Of a stretch of 64,000 nucleotides of DNA, positions 1 to 12,481 are shown piece by piece. The DNA lies in NCBI GenBank assembly GCA_020747015.1, contig JAGTJM010000022.1, forward strand, positions 62,001 to 126,000, in the 5' to 3' direction. Position 1 is the stretch's first letter, and each line of letters begins with the position of its first letter. The translations under genes and the position numbers were made by a program. A model generated the notes under the pieces. It saw only the letters and a list, made by a program, of their open reading frames with translations, was not told where the DNA came from and made no database searches. Origin of the DNA: Pyrenochaeta sp. MPI-SDFR-AT-0127 (taxonomy: Eukaryota > Ascomycota > Dothideomycetes > Pleosporales > Cucurbitariaceae).

Positions 1-1
1 T

Positions 2-589
2 CCCAACACTACCGAGTTTTTGAACGCCATCTCATTTGCCATGAATGGTAACATTGCGCTGTCCATGGAAATTGGGTCGGCATATGCGTTGCAAGTGTGC
101 CTCCTTCAGATTCCAGCGCTGGTTTTCTACAGCGCTATTCATGCCTCGTATATTCCAGCAGGAGAAGTCATCCACCAAACATTTACACTCATCTTCCCTC
201 AATGGGACATGGTTACGGTTATCCTGTGCGTTTTCCTCCTCTCGTACATGTACGGCGAAGGAAAGAGCAACTACTTCAAGGGGTCGATTCTCATTCTGTC
301 GTATTTGGTGGTGATTGCTGGATTCTACCTCTCTGGGTTCAACGACGATGCGAGAATGGGGGTTGATCCAAAGGACACATTGGCCCTGGGCGGTCTCGTT
401 CAACAGCAAGTGCAGTCGATGACTTTCAAGACGGCTGGGCGGGCCGAAGCGGTGCGGCATACTGATGAGTGGCTGCAATTGGGTTGTACGATTGGTTATC
501 TAGATAGTGTTTTGATGTCAAGGATGGCGATTGCCTTTGTCTCACTCATTGCACAGGTGTTTGACTGGGTTGACACCGTGGGCACATAG
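2..589 (+). CDS. CAX-type cation/H+ antiporter, C-terminal part (5' end outside window)
   Basis: The reading frame is open from base 2 and ends at the stop at 587-589, so only the last 195 codons are present. The segment has the second half of a Ca2+:cation antiporter domain: the GNIALSMEIGSAYA stretch matches the conserved CAX alpha-repeat motif. It is followed by hydrophobic helices and the YGEGKSNYFKG turn typical of large fungal vacuolar antiporters (Vnx1/Vcx1 family). Such proteins exchange Ca2+, Na+ or K+ for protons across the vacuolar membrane. The last ~60 residues after the GFNDD turn are not obviously conserved; a short 3' intron there cannot be excluded. The family is secure; substrate and exact C-terminus are inferred. 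Confidence 0.8.
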   Translation, partial: PNTTEFLNAISFAMNGNIALSMEIGSAYALQVCLLQIPALVFYSAIHASYIPAGEVIHQTFTLIFPQWDMVTVILCVFLLSYMYGEGKSNYFKGSILILSYLVVIAGFYLSGFNDDARMGVDPKDTLALGGLVQQQVQSMTFKTAGRAEAVRHTDEWLQLGCTIGYLDSVLMSRMAIAFVSLIAQVFDWVDTVGT

Positions 590-1482
590 CGTTGGCGTTG
601 AATCATAGTTGGTTTTCTCATGATGAAGTTTTGTTTGCCGTGTTGACTGGTGCTCATGTCGATCGGCGTGGCGTGCATTGGATCCTTCGCGGGGTGCCGG
701 GGAACCTGCATCGAACTAGACATGTACCTTTTGTGTGGGGGGAGGGGGAGCGCTGACTGGATGATGGCACGTTGGTTCAGACTAGAGTTTGGTACTGGTT
801 GCCCTCGGGCACTGGGGCACTGGGGCTGCAATTGTCCGAAGCCGATTGGCATGCATCTGAGTACCTGGTGACGACGGCAGCGGAGCAGCTGGCATGGCTC
901 TGGGCGATACGGAGCGTCGCGGAAGACTGCGCCTGGTTTGGTATTTGAAATGGCAATGCATACGCCGGGGGGGCAGTGCAAGCGACCACAAACGACTCGA
1001 TGCTGGCTGATGGGACTGGGGGGTTTCAGATGGTGAGCAGGTCGTTGGAATCCTGGGCTGCGACGTGCGACCGACTTGTGAATCCTTGCATGGGCATCAT
1101 CATGGTGGATCGCCGGCGTCGTGCGGGTGGGATCATCAATCGATATCCTGCCGGGCCCGCAGCTTCACCCCCGGTATATCGTAGCACCTGTCCCTCGCAT
1201 TCTCCCGCTATTTCCGCGCTCTTTGTCTCTCCTCCTCTCTCCCCTCTCTCCCCTCTCTCCCCTCTCTCCTTGTCTCTCCCCCGTGCCGGCTTGCTTGGTC
1301 TTTGTCCTTGTGCCCAGCGCTTGCTTGGACGCGACCGAGCCGAAAGCCACCACCCCCGCTCCTCCGAGCCCATGGAGAGCCCGGACTCGTGCGCTTGTCA
1401 TCGATAGCAAAAAGACGCGCAGACCTGCTGCTACCCTCGCCGTTTCACGGCGTCTCTCCATACACGCCTACGACTTGTGGAG
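590..1482. other. Intergenic region, pyrimidine-rich leader of the RING gene
   Basis: No gene is recognised. The right half is strongly C/T-rich on the + strand, as is common in fungal core promoters and 5' leaders. It contains a short 9-nt tandem repeat at 1241-1267. Confidence 0.5.
1221..1280. repeat. Pyrimidine tract with 9-nt tandem repeat
   Basis: A nearly uninterrupted C/T tract. The unit CCCCTCTCT occurs three times in tandem at 1241-1267 with degenerate copies on either side. It lies about 200 bp upstream of the RING-finger gene start. Confidence 0.7.
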
Positions 1483-3261
1483 ATGCTGCTCGGTCGACTC
1501 AAAGGCCTGCCCTGGCTGCTGGCCGGCCTGCTCTTTGCATCCGCCGCGACCGCCACCATCACATCCTCCAACACGTCGACTGCCGGCGGACGATTCCAAG
1601 GCACCCTCCCATTGAAGCACGCCGAAGGGGACAGGGCACAGATTGCACAGCTGGTTCCATTGACCCGCGCAGCCGCGCAGCGAACCGTTCGTTCCCACCG
1701 CCCATGTCGCGATGCACTTGTGACGAGAGCTAACAGCACCAGATCGAGGGCAATTTGTACAACACAAACTTCTCCAACGTCGTCAACATCTCCAACAGCG
1801 ATATCGCGTACATTAGCTGCAATCTGAACGACTACACCGGCTTCATCGAGCCCCAGCGCATCTTCGAGGACGCTTATCGGAATGCCAACATATCGGGCGT
1901 CATCTTGTACAGCACGGCAACCGACTACTGCGATTACGAGCAGAACAACAGCCAAGACATGATGCAAGACTTTCCAGTCCTGTCCATGACGAACAAGGGC
2001 GATTCCGCAACGCTACGGGATGCCATCTACAATCTACCCGTGTCCATGAAGTACTTTGTTCAGGTGCAGGGTCGTGGGGACAATAGCAACAACAACGGCG
2101 GCTTCCAGCAGCAAAATCCACTCGGCCCCTCTCCTTCAACAGCCGTGGCCATGATCATATTGTACAGCATCACAGGCATCATCACCGCCCTGTTTTTGGT
2201 CATCATCGTTACCGGAGCCATTCGAGCGCATCGCCACCCAGAACGATATGGTCCACGAAATGTCCTGGGGCGGCCGAGGCAAAGTCGAGCAAGGGGCCTG
2301 GGCAGAGCTATTTTGGACACCATTCCGATTGTGAAGTTTGGCGAGAAAGAGCCAGCGAAACCTACAGATGTCGAGCTGGGATCATCGGCAGAGACAAGAC
2401 AAGTAGACGCGCCAGATGCAGACAGTAGTGCACAAACAAGCGACCCTGCAGTCGGGGCCGAGGCGAATGATCCATTACCGAAAAGCATCGCTCATGTGCC
2501 TGAGACACCACTAGATGCCACTAAAGCACCTGTGGAAGAACATCAAGAGGGCATTGCGCCGGCCCAAGCTGTTACTGCAGGTGCGGCGTCGGGTTCCAAC
2601 AATGCTTCTCATGACGAGAGTCTCGGATGTTCCATTTGTACAGAGGATTTTGAAAAGGGTCAAGATCTCAGAGTACTGCCCTGCGATCATAAATTCCACC
2701 CCGAGTGTGTCGATCCATGGCTCTTGAACGTGTCCGGCACATGTCCGCTCTGGTAAGCTTTCTGCTCCATCTAACTACGAAAATTAGTCACTAATGTTAC
2801 CTAGCCGTGTCGACCTGCACCCCGTGACATCCCACGACTCTACCGTCTCTCAGAACCCTGACGATCTCGCCCCACCCCTCAACCCTGAGGCTGAGACCTC
2901 CCAGCGCCGGCGTACCGCATTTCGTGATATCCTGTCCCTGCGCCACCGCCCTAATGCGTCAACCGAGGAACGCATAGTTGCTCTTCGGCGGCTAAGAGAG
3001 CAACGGAGGAACCACAGTGGTGACGTAGAAGTGGTCAGTGCGAACGCAAGCACTGAAGATGTTGCTACTAGTTCCAGGGACCGGAGGAGCAAGAGAATGA
3101 GCGTCAGGTTGAGTGATGTGTTCAGTGGAAGGACGAGGAGAGAAAGACCAGATGATGGACAGCAGGGAGAGCCCAGCCGGAGTGCACAACCGCAGTTGTC
3201 TCCTGAAAATGGACCATCGTCGTCAGAGGCTAGTGCTGGTGCGGATGCACGGCAAGGTTAG
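1483..3261 (+). CDS. PA-TM-RING-H2 type E3 ubiquitin ligase
   Basis: Model: exons 1483-1686, 1743-2752, 2805-3261 (556 aa). Residues 1-22 form a signal peptide. Next is a luminal protease-associated-like region with N-glycosylation sites, a transmembrane helix (AVAMIILYSITGIITALFLV) and a cytoplasmic C-terminal RING-H2 finger (CSICTEDF...LPCDHKFHPECVDPWL...CPLC). The last zinc Cys of the RING is created only by splicing the 52-bp intron 2753-2804: without it the frame stops at CPLW. The architecture is that of membrane-anchored ubiquitin ligases of the RNF13/Tul1-like class acting in endomembranes. The second intron is certain. The first (1687-1742, donor GTTCGT, branch CTAAC at 1730) is the best in-frame choice, but an alternative donor at 1654 also keeps frame. 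Confidence 0.88.
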
Positions 3262-4713
3262 GACTGTCGCAACATGTACATGGCAGTTTGCAGATGTTGT
3301 ATGATTGATGTTTGGCGTTTAGGCTTGGCTTTGTTCACGATTCGCATGGCATCGCTCTCTCTTGGGTTGTTTCAGAATAGGTATAGCATCGTCTGGCGTT
3401 CTGGGATACCATGTTGCTTTCGGCTTGGGGGTTGGAGCTTAAGATTGGATATGGACATGGACATGATCTTTTGGCATTCTAGTGTCGAAAGCTGACATGG
3501 TGCTGGAGTTTGCAATGTAGCTAGGCCATACAAGATACCATATATGAGCTTCGAAGTTTGAAGTTGACTGATCACGGTCCAGACACTTGTGCGCTCATGC
3601 TTCACGTGTGGCGTTGGAAACTACGTGATCCTAGCTACAAGCTTTCGTGACGAATAGACGGCGAATGAGTGGGCTCCTTGGTCGTGTCTACTCAGTCGTG
3701 CCTGCGTGTCTGTGTGCAATGGTTACCATTGTCTAATGTAGCTCTCAACTATCATGTCCTGTCAAATTTTTTTTGATACAGATTTCGTAGCGACACACAT
3801 CTACACGAAATCATGATCACTTTCCCGTTATAACGCTCGAATACGATGAATAGCCATGTTCCCAACACTGCCCGACACGAATCGTTGGCGAGGTCATCTC
3901 CCTTTCTCTTGCTAGTTCAGACCACTTGCTTATCAGCAGTAGGGATACCTTTGTTCGAAAGTGGTCACGAAGATAACATAGTCTGCTCCTTCGACATGGC
4001 AGGGAGAGAGAGAGAGAGAGAGAGAGTATAATGAGGATACTATTACTCAAAACGTCCGGCCGTTTGAGACAAGTCTCGGAACTGGATTCGGGAGCGGATC
4101 GGGTGCAGATAGGAAAGATTGTACTTCCGAGTAGCGCCTGTTCCAGGTATTTTGCACATGGCAGATTCGAGTCTTCGTAAAGCACACTGTTTGTGCATCG
4201 CTGGTAAAACTTGGGAGAGGAAAAAAGGCCAAAGTCCCAAGACTATGTGTAAACTGACGGCATGTATTGACGATTCCCTAACAATGTCGAGGACGTGCAC
4301 TGAAGTAGAGCCCATGCCTAGCACGATAATGTTGAGCGGAATCGCTGTGGATTGGTTACGGAGTCTGAGGTTCATAGAGGCCAAGCTTGGAAGAACAGAT
4401 TGACATGCATGTACAAGATGGCATTACAAAAGGGTAATGTAGACAGTAGACAGAATTCCCGTTCTCGCGAAACGCCAAAATTAAACCCGTTCAAGAAAAT
4501 AAAAGTTAATACCCAGAAACCCGTCTGTGGGAATATCAGGCATGTCTCGTCTTCGCAGACTCACCCAAAGGTTGTATCGGTATCGCTGGCGCTTTATGCT
4601 GCTGAACCCTGGGCAAGATGATTACTGTTCAAGCAGCACTATCTGTGGCACCGAGGCGAACAATTCAGGCTTTGCCGTATCGGCAGCTTCCCGCTCTTCC
4701 ACTGCCGCCCAGT
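3262..4713. other. Intergenic region between convergent genes
   Basis: Contains the 3' flanks of the RING gene (+) and of SEC4 (-). No open frame with recognisable protein features was found; a GA microsatellite lies at 4004-4026. Confidence 0.5.
4004..4026. repeat. (GA)n microsatellite
   Basis: An uninterrupted GA dinucleotide run of about 11.5 units in non-coding sequence. Confidence 0.9.
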
Positions 4714-5563
4714 TTAACAGCACTTGCCACCCATACCTGCGTTGCCACCATCGGATGCTCCAACGTCGACCTTTGGCTGCGACGTCTGGTCTGTTCGTGC
4801 GGTATCAATCAACCTTGTCTTGATATCACTTGCGAGCGAGTAGAAGGCCTTGTCGACGTTGATATTGCTCTTCGCGCTAACTTCGAGGAACGGGATGCCG
4901 AGTTCGTCTGCAAGAGCTTGACCTTGTTCTGTGGAGACGGCGCGCTTCTCCTCCCAGTCGCACTTGTTGCCGATGAGTATCTTGTTCACACCTTCAGTGG
5001 CGTGTTGTTCGACGTTGGAGAACCATGTACGAATGTCTACTCATGCGTTAGTTCTTCCATCCCTTTGCTGACTTGCTTCGGCGCTTGTCCTCGCCAGCTC
5101 TCGAGGACGAACTGGCAGGGGCAACTGATAGACGTACTGTTGAAGCTCCTCTCATCCGTGACGTCGTACACCAGCAGGATACCCATGGCTCCCCTGTAGT
5201 ATGCCGTCGTGATGGTCCTGAAGCGCTCTTGGCCGGCGGTGTCCCATATCTGCAGCTTAACACGCTTGCCGTCGAGCTCAATGGTCCGGATCTTGAAGTC
5301 GATGCCAATGGTTGTGATGAAGGAAGGCGTAAACGAGTCTTCACTGAAGCGTAGTAAACAGCATGACTTTCCTACGCCCGAGTCGCCGATGAGGAGCAGT
5401 TTGATCTGTGCGGGGAGCGTTAGTGAGGCTTGGAGCGACGGCGGTGGTGATGGGGATGGTGGAGGAGGGCAGGGTATGTGTGTGCGGAGACGGGTTGGGG
5501 AGCGCGGGCAAAGGAGCGCCAGGGGAGACTGACGAGGAAGTCGTAGTTCCTGGATCCAGCCAT
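4714..5563 (-). CDS. SEC4: Rab GTPase of exocytosis, Sec4/Rab8 type
   Basis: Three exons read on the minus strand: 5534-5563, 5138-5405, 4714-5036, giving 206 aa. The first exon encodes only ten residues (MAGSRNYDFL) that continue directly into IKLLLIGDSGVGKS. All G motifs are visible: P-loop GDSGVGKS, switch I TTIGIDF, DTAGQE, NKCD and SAK. The protein ends GGKCC, the double-cysteine geranylgeranylation signal. Introns are 5406-5533 (donor GTCAGT) and 5037-5137 (donor GTACGT). The sequence is typical of Sec4/SrgA/Ypt2 proteins, which drive secretory vesicle tethering at the hyphal tip through the exocyst. Identification is very secure. Confidence 0.96.
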
Positions 5564-6058
5564 GTTTGTGTGTGGCCGTTAGTAGTCGTGGTGGTGGAGG
5601 AGAGCGGTCTGCGGAGTTGCGCCCGCTGGGAGGAGGGTGGGATAGGGAGGGCTGTTTGCTTTGCGGACGGGTCGAGCTTGCGGCGATGGTGGTCGACGGT
5701 GGTGGTCCAGTACAGGCGAGGCCAGGTGTCTCTGGGGGGGAGGGGGAGAAACTATGGGAACAGGCAACACAGTAACGGGCGTTGAGGGAAGTGTAACCAG
5801 GTGCAAGGTACGTTGACCTTTGGGGCTCGTGCGCCAAGCGAAGGCGAACCGCGAGCCGCCGTCACTTGTCACCGCGAGTGAACGGCGGGTCGGTGGCGAC
5901 TGCGCGTTGGCAAAGGCCTCGCTTATCGGTCCTTTCACTTGGGATCTCAGGGCTACTTGCATAATCACGTTGATGAGCATGTGTATCAAAGCAGTGGCCA
6001 TGAATGCCGGGGCACCAAGGGCCCGCCTTTGCTAACTATGGCCTCGCTGGTCATGGCA
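5564..6058. other. Promoter and 5' leader of SEC4; 3' flank of NCA2
   Basis: No gene seen. The minus-strand leader upstream of SEC4 is C/T-rich (long G/A stretches on the + strand around 5420-5760). Confidence 0.5.
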
Positions 6059-8209
6059 TCAAGTGAACCACTTCGAGTACGCCCAGCGAATCCGCTCCAC
6101 CACCTTCTGCTGCCGCTCCAGCCCACTCCGAACATCAACTAGTTCATCTACCTCCACCAAGAAATCGTGGAATATCCGCCTAGGGAGAATGCCACTAGCA
6201 GCCTGCCTCAGCAGATGCACTTCACAGAGGAGCAAGCCGTGGTCCCGGTACGACATCTCACCAAATTCCGTCGGCGTAGCGCCAGTGAGAATGCGGTCAA
6301 TGTTGCGCAGGATGAGCAGCATCCGCCCCTGCCTCGCCCACTGCTGCACACCTTTGCGGCTGCTAAAGACACCTCTGAGCCACCTGTAGACGCCTACGCT
6401 GACGAGTACGCCGGGAGTGAGGCCGATGAAGCCAAAGAGAAGCTCCTGGCTTTTGAGAATGCTGTCGATGCCGCTCATGGCGACTTCGACGTCGACCTTG
6501 GTCTTCTGGACCTGGATCAAGAGTGCACTAGCCAGGTTGCCGACGATCGCCCCCTTGACTGGGCTCTGGATATCTTTTTCGTATGATCGCAGCACCGGCG
6601 TGAGGTCACCCTCGCGAACTTTTGCTCGAATATCAGCAATCTGTGTCTCATTCAAAGCTGGGCCCTCTGGGTTCTTGATCGCAAAGTCGACAACCATGCG
6701 CTCCAGACTTGCACGGTCCGTCTCGAGACTGCGCTTGCTCAAAATAGAGACCTCGCTGTCTTCATCATGACGGATCGTGCCGATGACTTTCTTCCCCGGT
6801 TCGACAACCCAATTCTGCCAAAAGTCAATGACCGTCTGCCCAAACTCGCGGACCCAAGTGAGTATTTCTTCCCTCCGATTGACAAAGATCCGCAATATCG
6901 TGGTCGATGAGATGAGTACTAGTGTCGCAGGAAGCCAGTACCGAATGAGACGAGAAGGTCGTCCATTTTCTTTGGCAACAGCGTTGAAGTTCGCGGTATA
7001 GCTGGGCAGTGCCTGTTCAAGCAGAGAGCGAAGACGCGCTGCTACGTCTCCGGGTTTCAATGTTGTTGCTGTTCGCGCCCCAGACGTCTCATGCAGTAAA
7101 TAGTATTGGTCGTCCTGAGTAATGCTGGCCACGGAGTCGTCGAATTTATCGATGGAGAGTTCTGCGTCATTTACACTCTGAATGACAGCATCCATGAGAG
7201 CTATGCTCTTGGACACAGTGCTCTTCCATCTGTGTCTGTTGGCTGATGTGCTAAAGAGTCCTGGAGAGTGTGTGCCATCGTCATAGATACTAAACACTGT
7301 TAGCAGGACAATCGCTGGCTGCACAAAGAAGTAGGTACCTCTCATTGCCCAGGCCCTCGCCCAGTAATACACCGAGTGCATTCGCATTGACCAGTCGTAT
7401 CTTCCTCAAAGCCGCACGCTTCTTCCTGCCCTCGTTCCGTACCAGTGCCAGCGGGCTCACCACTCTCCGCTGGATGTTGGCAACGCTTCTCTCCTGCACG
7501 GCGTCCTTGACCAAGCCATAGAATTGACTCCACCCATCGGCTAGTTGACCACCTCTTGACCGCACATCGTGATATATCTCCTGTGACCAATTCCACAGTC
7601 GAATTGGCGATGTCTGTATCGAGTAGAGACCGGCGAAGCGGTAGGTGGAGAGAATGTCGTCCCAGTACCATATATCATCCTCAAGCGGGATGGTCTGATC
7701 CAATATCGTGTTGAGCACCTGTCCGTATGCTTGTGTCGTCGCCTTGCTTAACAACAACCATTCGAGCTCATGCTCGTAGCTCGTATCCAGTCGCGCGCCG
7801 TCATCGTCATCGTCATCGTGCACATTCTCCTCACCCTGCGCAAGCCATTGGTTGCATGTTGAGCAGCTCCTCGAGATTCCCGCCCGTTGAAGAGTTTCCA
7901 AAATCCTGCCCGCAGGCACAAGACTGGACTTGGATGATGCTGTTGTAGATAGCGACTTGATCAGGCTCTGTAGGTGTGCGATTCGCGCCGTCTTGGCTGG
8001 ATCATGAGCTTCTTCTGCAGTAAGTGTCGAAAAGCTTCCGCCCGTTCGTGTGGTTGACAGTTGCAGCCGATCGAGTTGGCCGTCTATGCGGCGCACCTGA
8101 CTAAAGTTCTTCGATCAGCTAGTGCCATATCGTTTGCGGTACCGCGTTCAATGCAGCAGACATGCAGAGATGCTACATGAGAAAGTACTTACTCAACCAC
8201 GAAAGACAT
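6059..8209 (-). CDS. NCA2: Nuclear control of ATP synthase protein 2 (mitochondrial)
   Basis: Three exons: 8193-8209 (17 nt, MSFVV + split D), 7339-8100 and 6059-7289, total 669 aa. The tiny first exon supplies the conserved N-terminus (MSFVVDQVRRIDGQLDRLQ). Introns are 8101-8192 (donor GTAAGT) and 7290-7338 (branch CTAAC, acceptor TTTAG). The C-terminal half has the NCA2 family domain with two hydrophobic helices, near YWLPATLVLISSTTILRIFV and near ELLFGFIGLTPGVLVSVGVYRWL. It ends in the conserved segment DVRSGLERQQKVVERIRWAYSKWF. In yeast Nca2 acts with Nca3 to control mitochondrial ATP6/ATP8 expression and sits in mitochondrial membranes. The function here is by family membership. Confidence 0.92.
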
Positions 8210-8634
8210 GGTATGGCACGATCGCGTAGACGCCGGTGTGGAGGGCGGATGAGATTGTTTGGCACAGAGAGTGATCTGACCCAGGATGTCGCGCGCGTAC
8301 CCGCTCCCAGGAAAAGATATGACGTCGGTTGCGGCTCGTGCAGCGGCACCTGAAAGCCAATAACAATACATTCACCCCATTCTTATTCACGAATGACTTT
8401 ACCAGAGATTCTCGTCGTATTGCTTCTTTAGCACAGGCTAGACACATTGACCACTACGGATATCAAGTGACGGAGCATGTAATATTAGGGCATTGGGGAA
8501 AAAAAGAATATTCGATAGGTTACATATAGTACTAGGAAGTTACCTTGTGAAAAGCGTCTTCTTCCTGACACGCAACCCACTTCTCAAAAATGGGCAGAAA
8601 CATTGGCATCGCTACATTACAATATATCTAACAT
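8210..8634. other. Intergenic region, NCA2 upstream and CFEM gene downstream
   Basis: Holds the NCA2 promoter and the 3' flank of the CFEM-like gene. No gene recognised. Confidence 0.5.
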
Positions 8635-10426
8635 TTACAAAGCAAAGAAAGCAACAGCCGCACCGAACAGTGCGCCTTTGGGAACAGACCCAAATGGCGA
8701 TGCGGCGCCAGTGAACTCAGCGGGCGAAGAAGGACGAATTGCACCCGTCCCGGTCCCAGTCCCTGCTGGTGCGGTGCGAGTACCCAGGGTCGAAGGAACA
8801 GGATATGGTGCTGCACCAGGAGTAGTAGCAGCAGGGGTTTGGGCAGGTGCGGTTCCAGGCACAAGGCCAACGGGCTGGGTTGGATTTGCGCCAGCGACAT
8901 TGGTCTGAGTGGTGAAGTGGACTATAGGCACAGTAAGGCTCGTCGAGCCATACGTGATGGTTGTGCAAGGTGTCTCTGGTGTCGGGGCAGGACTCTCACC
9001 AGCGGCGACAGTGGTACTCGGCCCAACACCGGCGCCCCCAGTGGGCGTAGCAGGGTTCAAGGGAATGTATGTCGGGCAATCTTCAATAATCTTAGGGTTC
9101 TCAGGAATATATTCTGCGCATATGCCGATGAGGTATTGCAGGGCTTCCTTGGTCTCTGCATCGGTGCCACACCAAGCTGAGACGCAGTCGATGACATTCT
9201 TGGTGAAGTCGGGGTTGACGCAGTAGCAGCTCTTGTCGGTGTTGCTGAGAGTCATATTTAGTAAAGTCACATGTATATAGGTCGGGCAAAAGAACTTACT
9301 CTTTACACTGGGAGTTAACCTGAAGCCAAGTATTCATGCACTTGGGAAGTGTATCAGGTACAGACGCAGGAGGATAGCTGGGGCTAGAAGGCTGAGGACT
9401 GGAAGTGCTGGACGAAGGCAATGGCGGTGGGACCTCGGTGGATACATATGGCGGCGGAGTGACGATGCTGGTCTCGTGAGTCGGAGGAGGCGCTACAGTG
9501 GTCTCGTGAGTTGGAGGTGGGATGTGAGCAGGATATGAACTGTTCGTGTACGGCGCAATTGTGGAGTGAGCAATGCTTGAAGGCGGAGTATGGACAGGCG
9601 TATTGCAGCTCTCGCCGTAGCCTTCTCCACAGGAAGGAGCAGGAGGCTCAGTGGGTGGGGAAATTGGTGTCTCAGGGGCGGAGGGAGGGGGGGCTTCAGG
9701 TGTAGTCTGAGGGTGGCAAGACTCTCCCTCGCAAGCAGGAGGAGTAGCAATACCTCCGGTCGGAGTAGCCGGTGGTGGAGTCGCCACAGGAGGAGATTCG
9801 ACTGGTGCAGATGAATACGGGACTTCCGGTGGAGGTGGAGGGGTATATCCCTTGCCCGGATTACAGTCGAAGTCGATACGGTGGAAACCTATTTCACACT
9901 CCGACTTATCGCCCTTATAGTGACTACCAAGATAGACATCCACTGACTTTGCACCACCGCATTGTGTGTTCTTCAAAGTTGTCCCGCCTTGGCTACAGGT
10001 TTGTCGACTTTTACAAATCGAGCCGTCACCCATTTGATAGTGCAGCTCCAATTCAGCATCAAATTCAACGGAAATGTCGATTTCAGTGATAGAAAACCCA
10101 GATTTCCTTTTATCGCAGCCAAAAGTAGCCGGTCGGTCTTTACGGACTTTATTGGTGATACGCTTGGATCCAAAGGTTCTTTTGGTAACAAGGTCACGCT
10201 TCCCGAGGGATGTGGAGCAGCTCCAGCCGCCAGAGAAATCGAAATCTCCGTACTGAAAGTCCTTGTCACCGTTCTTCAGATCTGACCAGTCAAAGCCGCC
10301 CTTTTGTTTGTCGTCACACTCGTTGTTGTTGTACAAAGGTGACTTGAAGTTATCGAAAAAGTTCCAAGTTGCAACAGCATGCTGAGCAGCCAGCCCAACA
10401 ACGAGAAAGGCGTACGTGGTCTTCAT
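8635..10426 (-). CDS. Secreted GPI-anchored protein with CFEM-like domain and Pro-rich linker
   Basis: Two exons, 9300-10426 and 8635-9244 (578 aa), joined across intron 9245-9299 (donor GTAAGT, branch ACTAA). Residues 1-19 are a signal peptide. A cysteine-containing N-terminal domain follows (residues ~20-185), then a long Pro/Thr/Ser-rich spacer (~190-360) with repeated PPPTHET units. Next is an eight-cysteine CFEM-like region (PKCMNTW...C...KSCYC...C...C...C...C). The Thr/Ala/Gly-rich tail ends in a hydrophobic GPI-attachment signal (ALFGAAVAFFAL). The intron splits the CFEM region; joining it restores the CxC motif in phase. CFEM proteins are wall or membrane proteins, some binding haem, some virulence-related. 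The first Cys spacing is longer than the C-x3-C of classical CFEM, so the subfamily call is moderate. Confidence 0.8.
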
Positions 10427-12481
10427 TATAAGCTCTTGAATATGAAATTTGAGTCGAGGATTGGTAAAGAATGTCGAAGCTCTGCTTAACGAGTGGAGAA
10501 GCGGAAATAAGAATAGTTTGATAAAAAATGGAGGTAAAGTCGATTGAAGTAGACAAAGGTAATGAATGTACTTTGTTTGACTTGTCAAGCGAAAGGAAGC
10601 AGCAATTGCTGTGATTAAGGAGATAAAGTATCGTAAGAGCTCAAAGAGGCGGACAAAGGAGGAAGATATACTCCATCTTCTGTATGGGCATGAAACAAGC
10701 AGTTCGAAACATTTAGAGCACATTCGCAAGGGATTGGTTGGCGAGGCCACAGACTTCAGACGACTCAGCCACGAACGTCAAAGGGGCTTCCATGCCGACT
10801 TGTCGCGCGCTCTGCAGGCCCACATGGTCAACATCGGGGTCGGCCTGTCGCATGTCGCCCGGGGCGAGCCTGCGAAGTAATGCAGGGAGGTTTTGGTGTG
10901 GTTAAGCGAGCGCTTCTGAAACGCCGTAAATAGCAAGCTTAGGTAAACTGCCATGCAGGTACCAGCCAATCGTGCACACGGCATCGGAATCGGGTGAGTA
11001 GCTAGGCGTCAAAGACAGTAATCAATGTCTTCTTGACTGGATCAGCTTCGTATGTCATTGTCGCGCAAGATAGCTACGCAGAGCTTCAACGTCGTCGGCT
11101 TGCCGCCGGCACCACTCGTCGCGGCTTCCGCGCCGATGAGATCTAGCCATCCTCGTATGCGGCTCATGCAAGCCATTGTTGCAGTGTTGACATTCTCCTT
11201 CAACTCCTGTATCCCGCTGTAACCAATTCCTTCCCTGCGTGCCGTCTGAACCACCCGCAAACCAGCAGTTCCGCAGTTTCTCTGGCACTCTTTCAAGGCA
11301 ACACGGCCGCTCAGCTGCTGAGCTAGCTACAAGCGTAACGCTGTCCTCCAAAATAGCTGCAAGAGTTGGTTTCACGAGCGTTCCGCCATTGCGCCTCTAG
11401 CAACCAACTAACGACAAGCTTCGGATGACAGCCGCAAAGGGTATCGATGTCTTGTGTCAAATGCTTGATTGCAATAATGTTAAGGGTGTTGAGAAATGAA
11501 AATCAATGCAATCCTTCATATCTTTGTGAGAACAATGTTTTGGTTCCTGCGATGTCATCCGACGACAAGTAGGCAGGAGGGTGCGATTTCAGCAGCCACA
11601 ATGAGACTTTCGAGCATCACTCACTTTGTGTCGGTCGCATGGGCGGCAAACAAAGCTCTAGAGTCATATCTATGGGTTATTTGATCCTCACCGATCCAGA
11701 CGTCGAGACTATGTTGTCATTACCAACACTCAAGGATGCGCAACGCAAAGATGCTAGAAGGGGTTCACATGATGGTGCGCACGGGTACCTTGCAGGACCT
11801 GCGACAACCTGCAAAAGAAGTATTGGATACAAGTCACAGAGAGGGCCGTGTCAGACCCAATTCAGCAGAACACTCTTGGCCTCAGCGACTTGCTGAGGTC
11901 ACGATGCCGTCTCGATATTACATTAACAGTTTCGCAACCCTGAGGCCAAACGAGTTCATGGACTGAGATCCTCGCTCATTGCTATTCTTGTCTCGAATCC
12001 TTGTAGAACCTGGTCACTTTGTAGACCACTCAGTCCCATCACATCCGCCAAAGGCCCTTGCATATTTGGTCTGCTGTGTGCATTGTCTCCGTTAGCCTCA
12101 TTGTCCCAACTCTTAAAGCCCATGCCTAGCTATACAACACTTGAAAGTCGTTAAAAAAACGTATAGACTGGAGGTTGAATTAAATTGCTCTTAATATCTA
12201 TCGCAATTATGTACGTCTCTAAAAGCATACCGTTGAAACTATAATGGACAAATACCGAACACCAATGCCTTTATGCCGCTTGTATAATATTCAATTTCAA
12301 GGATTACTGTACTAGTGGGTTGTTGTAAGTGTCGTGAGATTCGTAAATGCATTCTGTCCTGTAAGCAAAAAAGCATAACACAAACGTGCAATGCTTGTCC
12401 CGAACGATATTTTGATCTTGCGCGCAAATCAACTCGTCTTTGCTGCCTTGTCACTTCACATGTCCACCCATCAAGTTTCTT
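10427..12481. other. Long intergenic region without recognisable gene
   Basis: Two kilobases upstream of the CFEM-like gene and downstream of the MFS gene. Several short frames exist (for example on the minus strand at 11042-11375) but none shows a domain or conserved splice structure. 12130-12350 is AT-rich. Confidence 0.45.

Noticed and set aside
4618..5199. 193-aa plus-strand frame over SEC4
   Set aside because: Shadow of the Rab exons on the opposite strand.
11042..11375. Overlapping minus-strand frames, possible remnant gene
   Set aside because: Two frames with Cys-containing sequence, but no recognisable domain, no consistent splice join and no ATG context; could be a decayed gene but not supportable.
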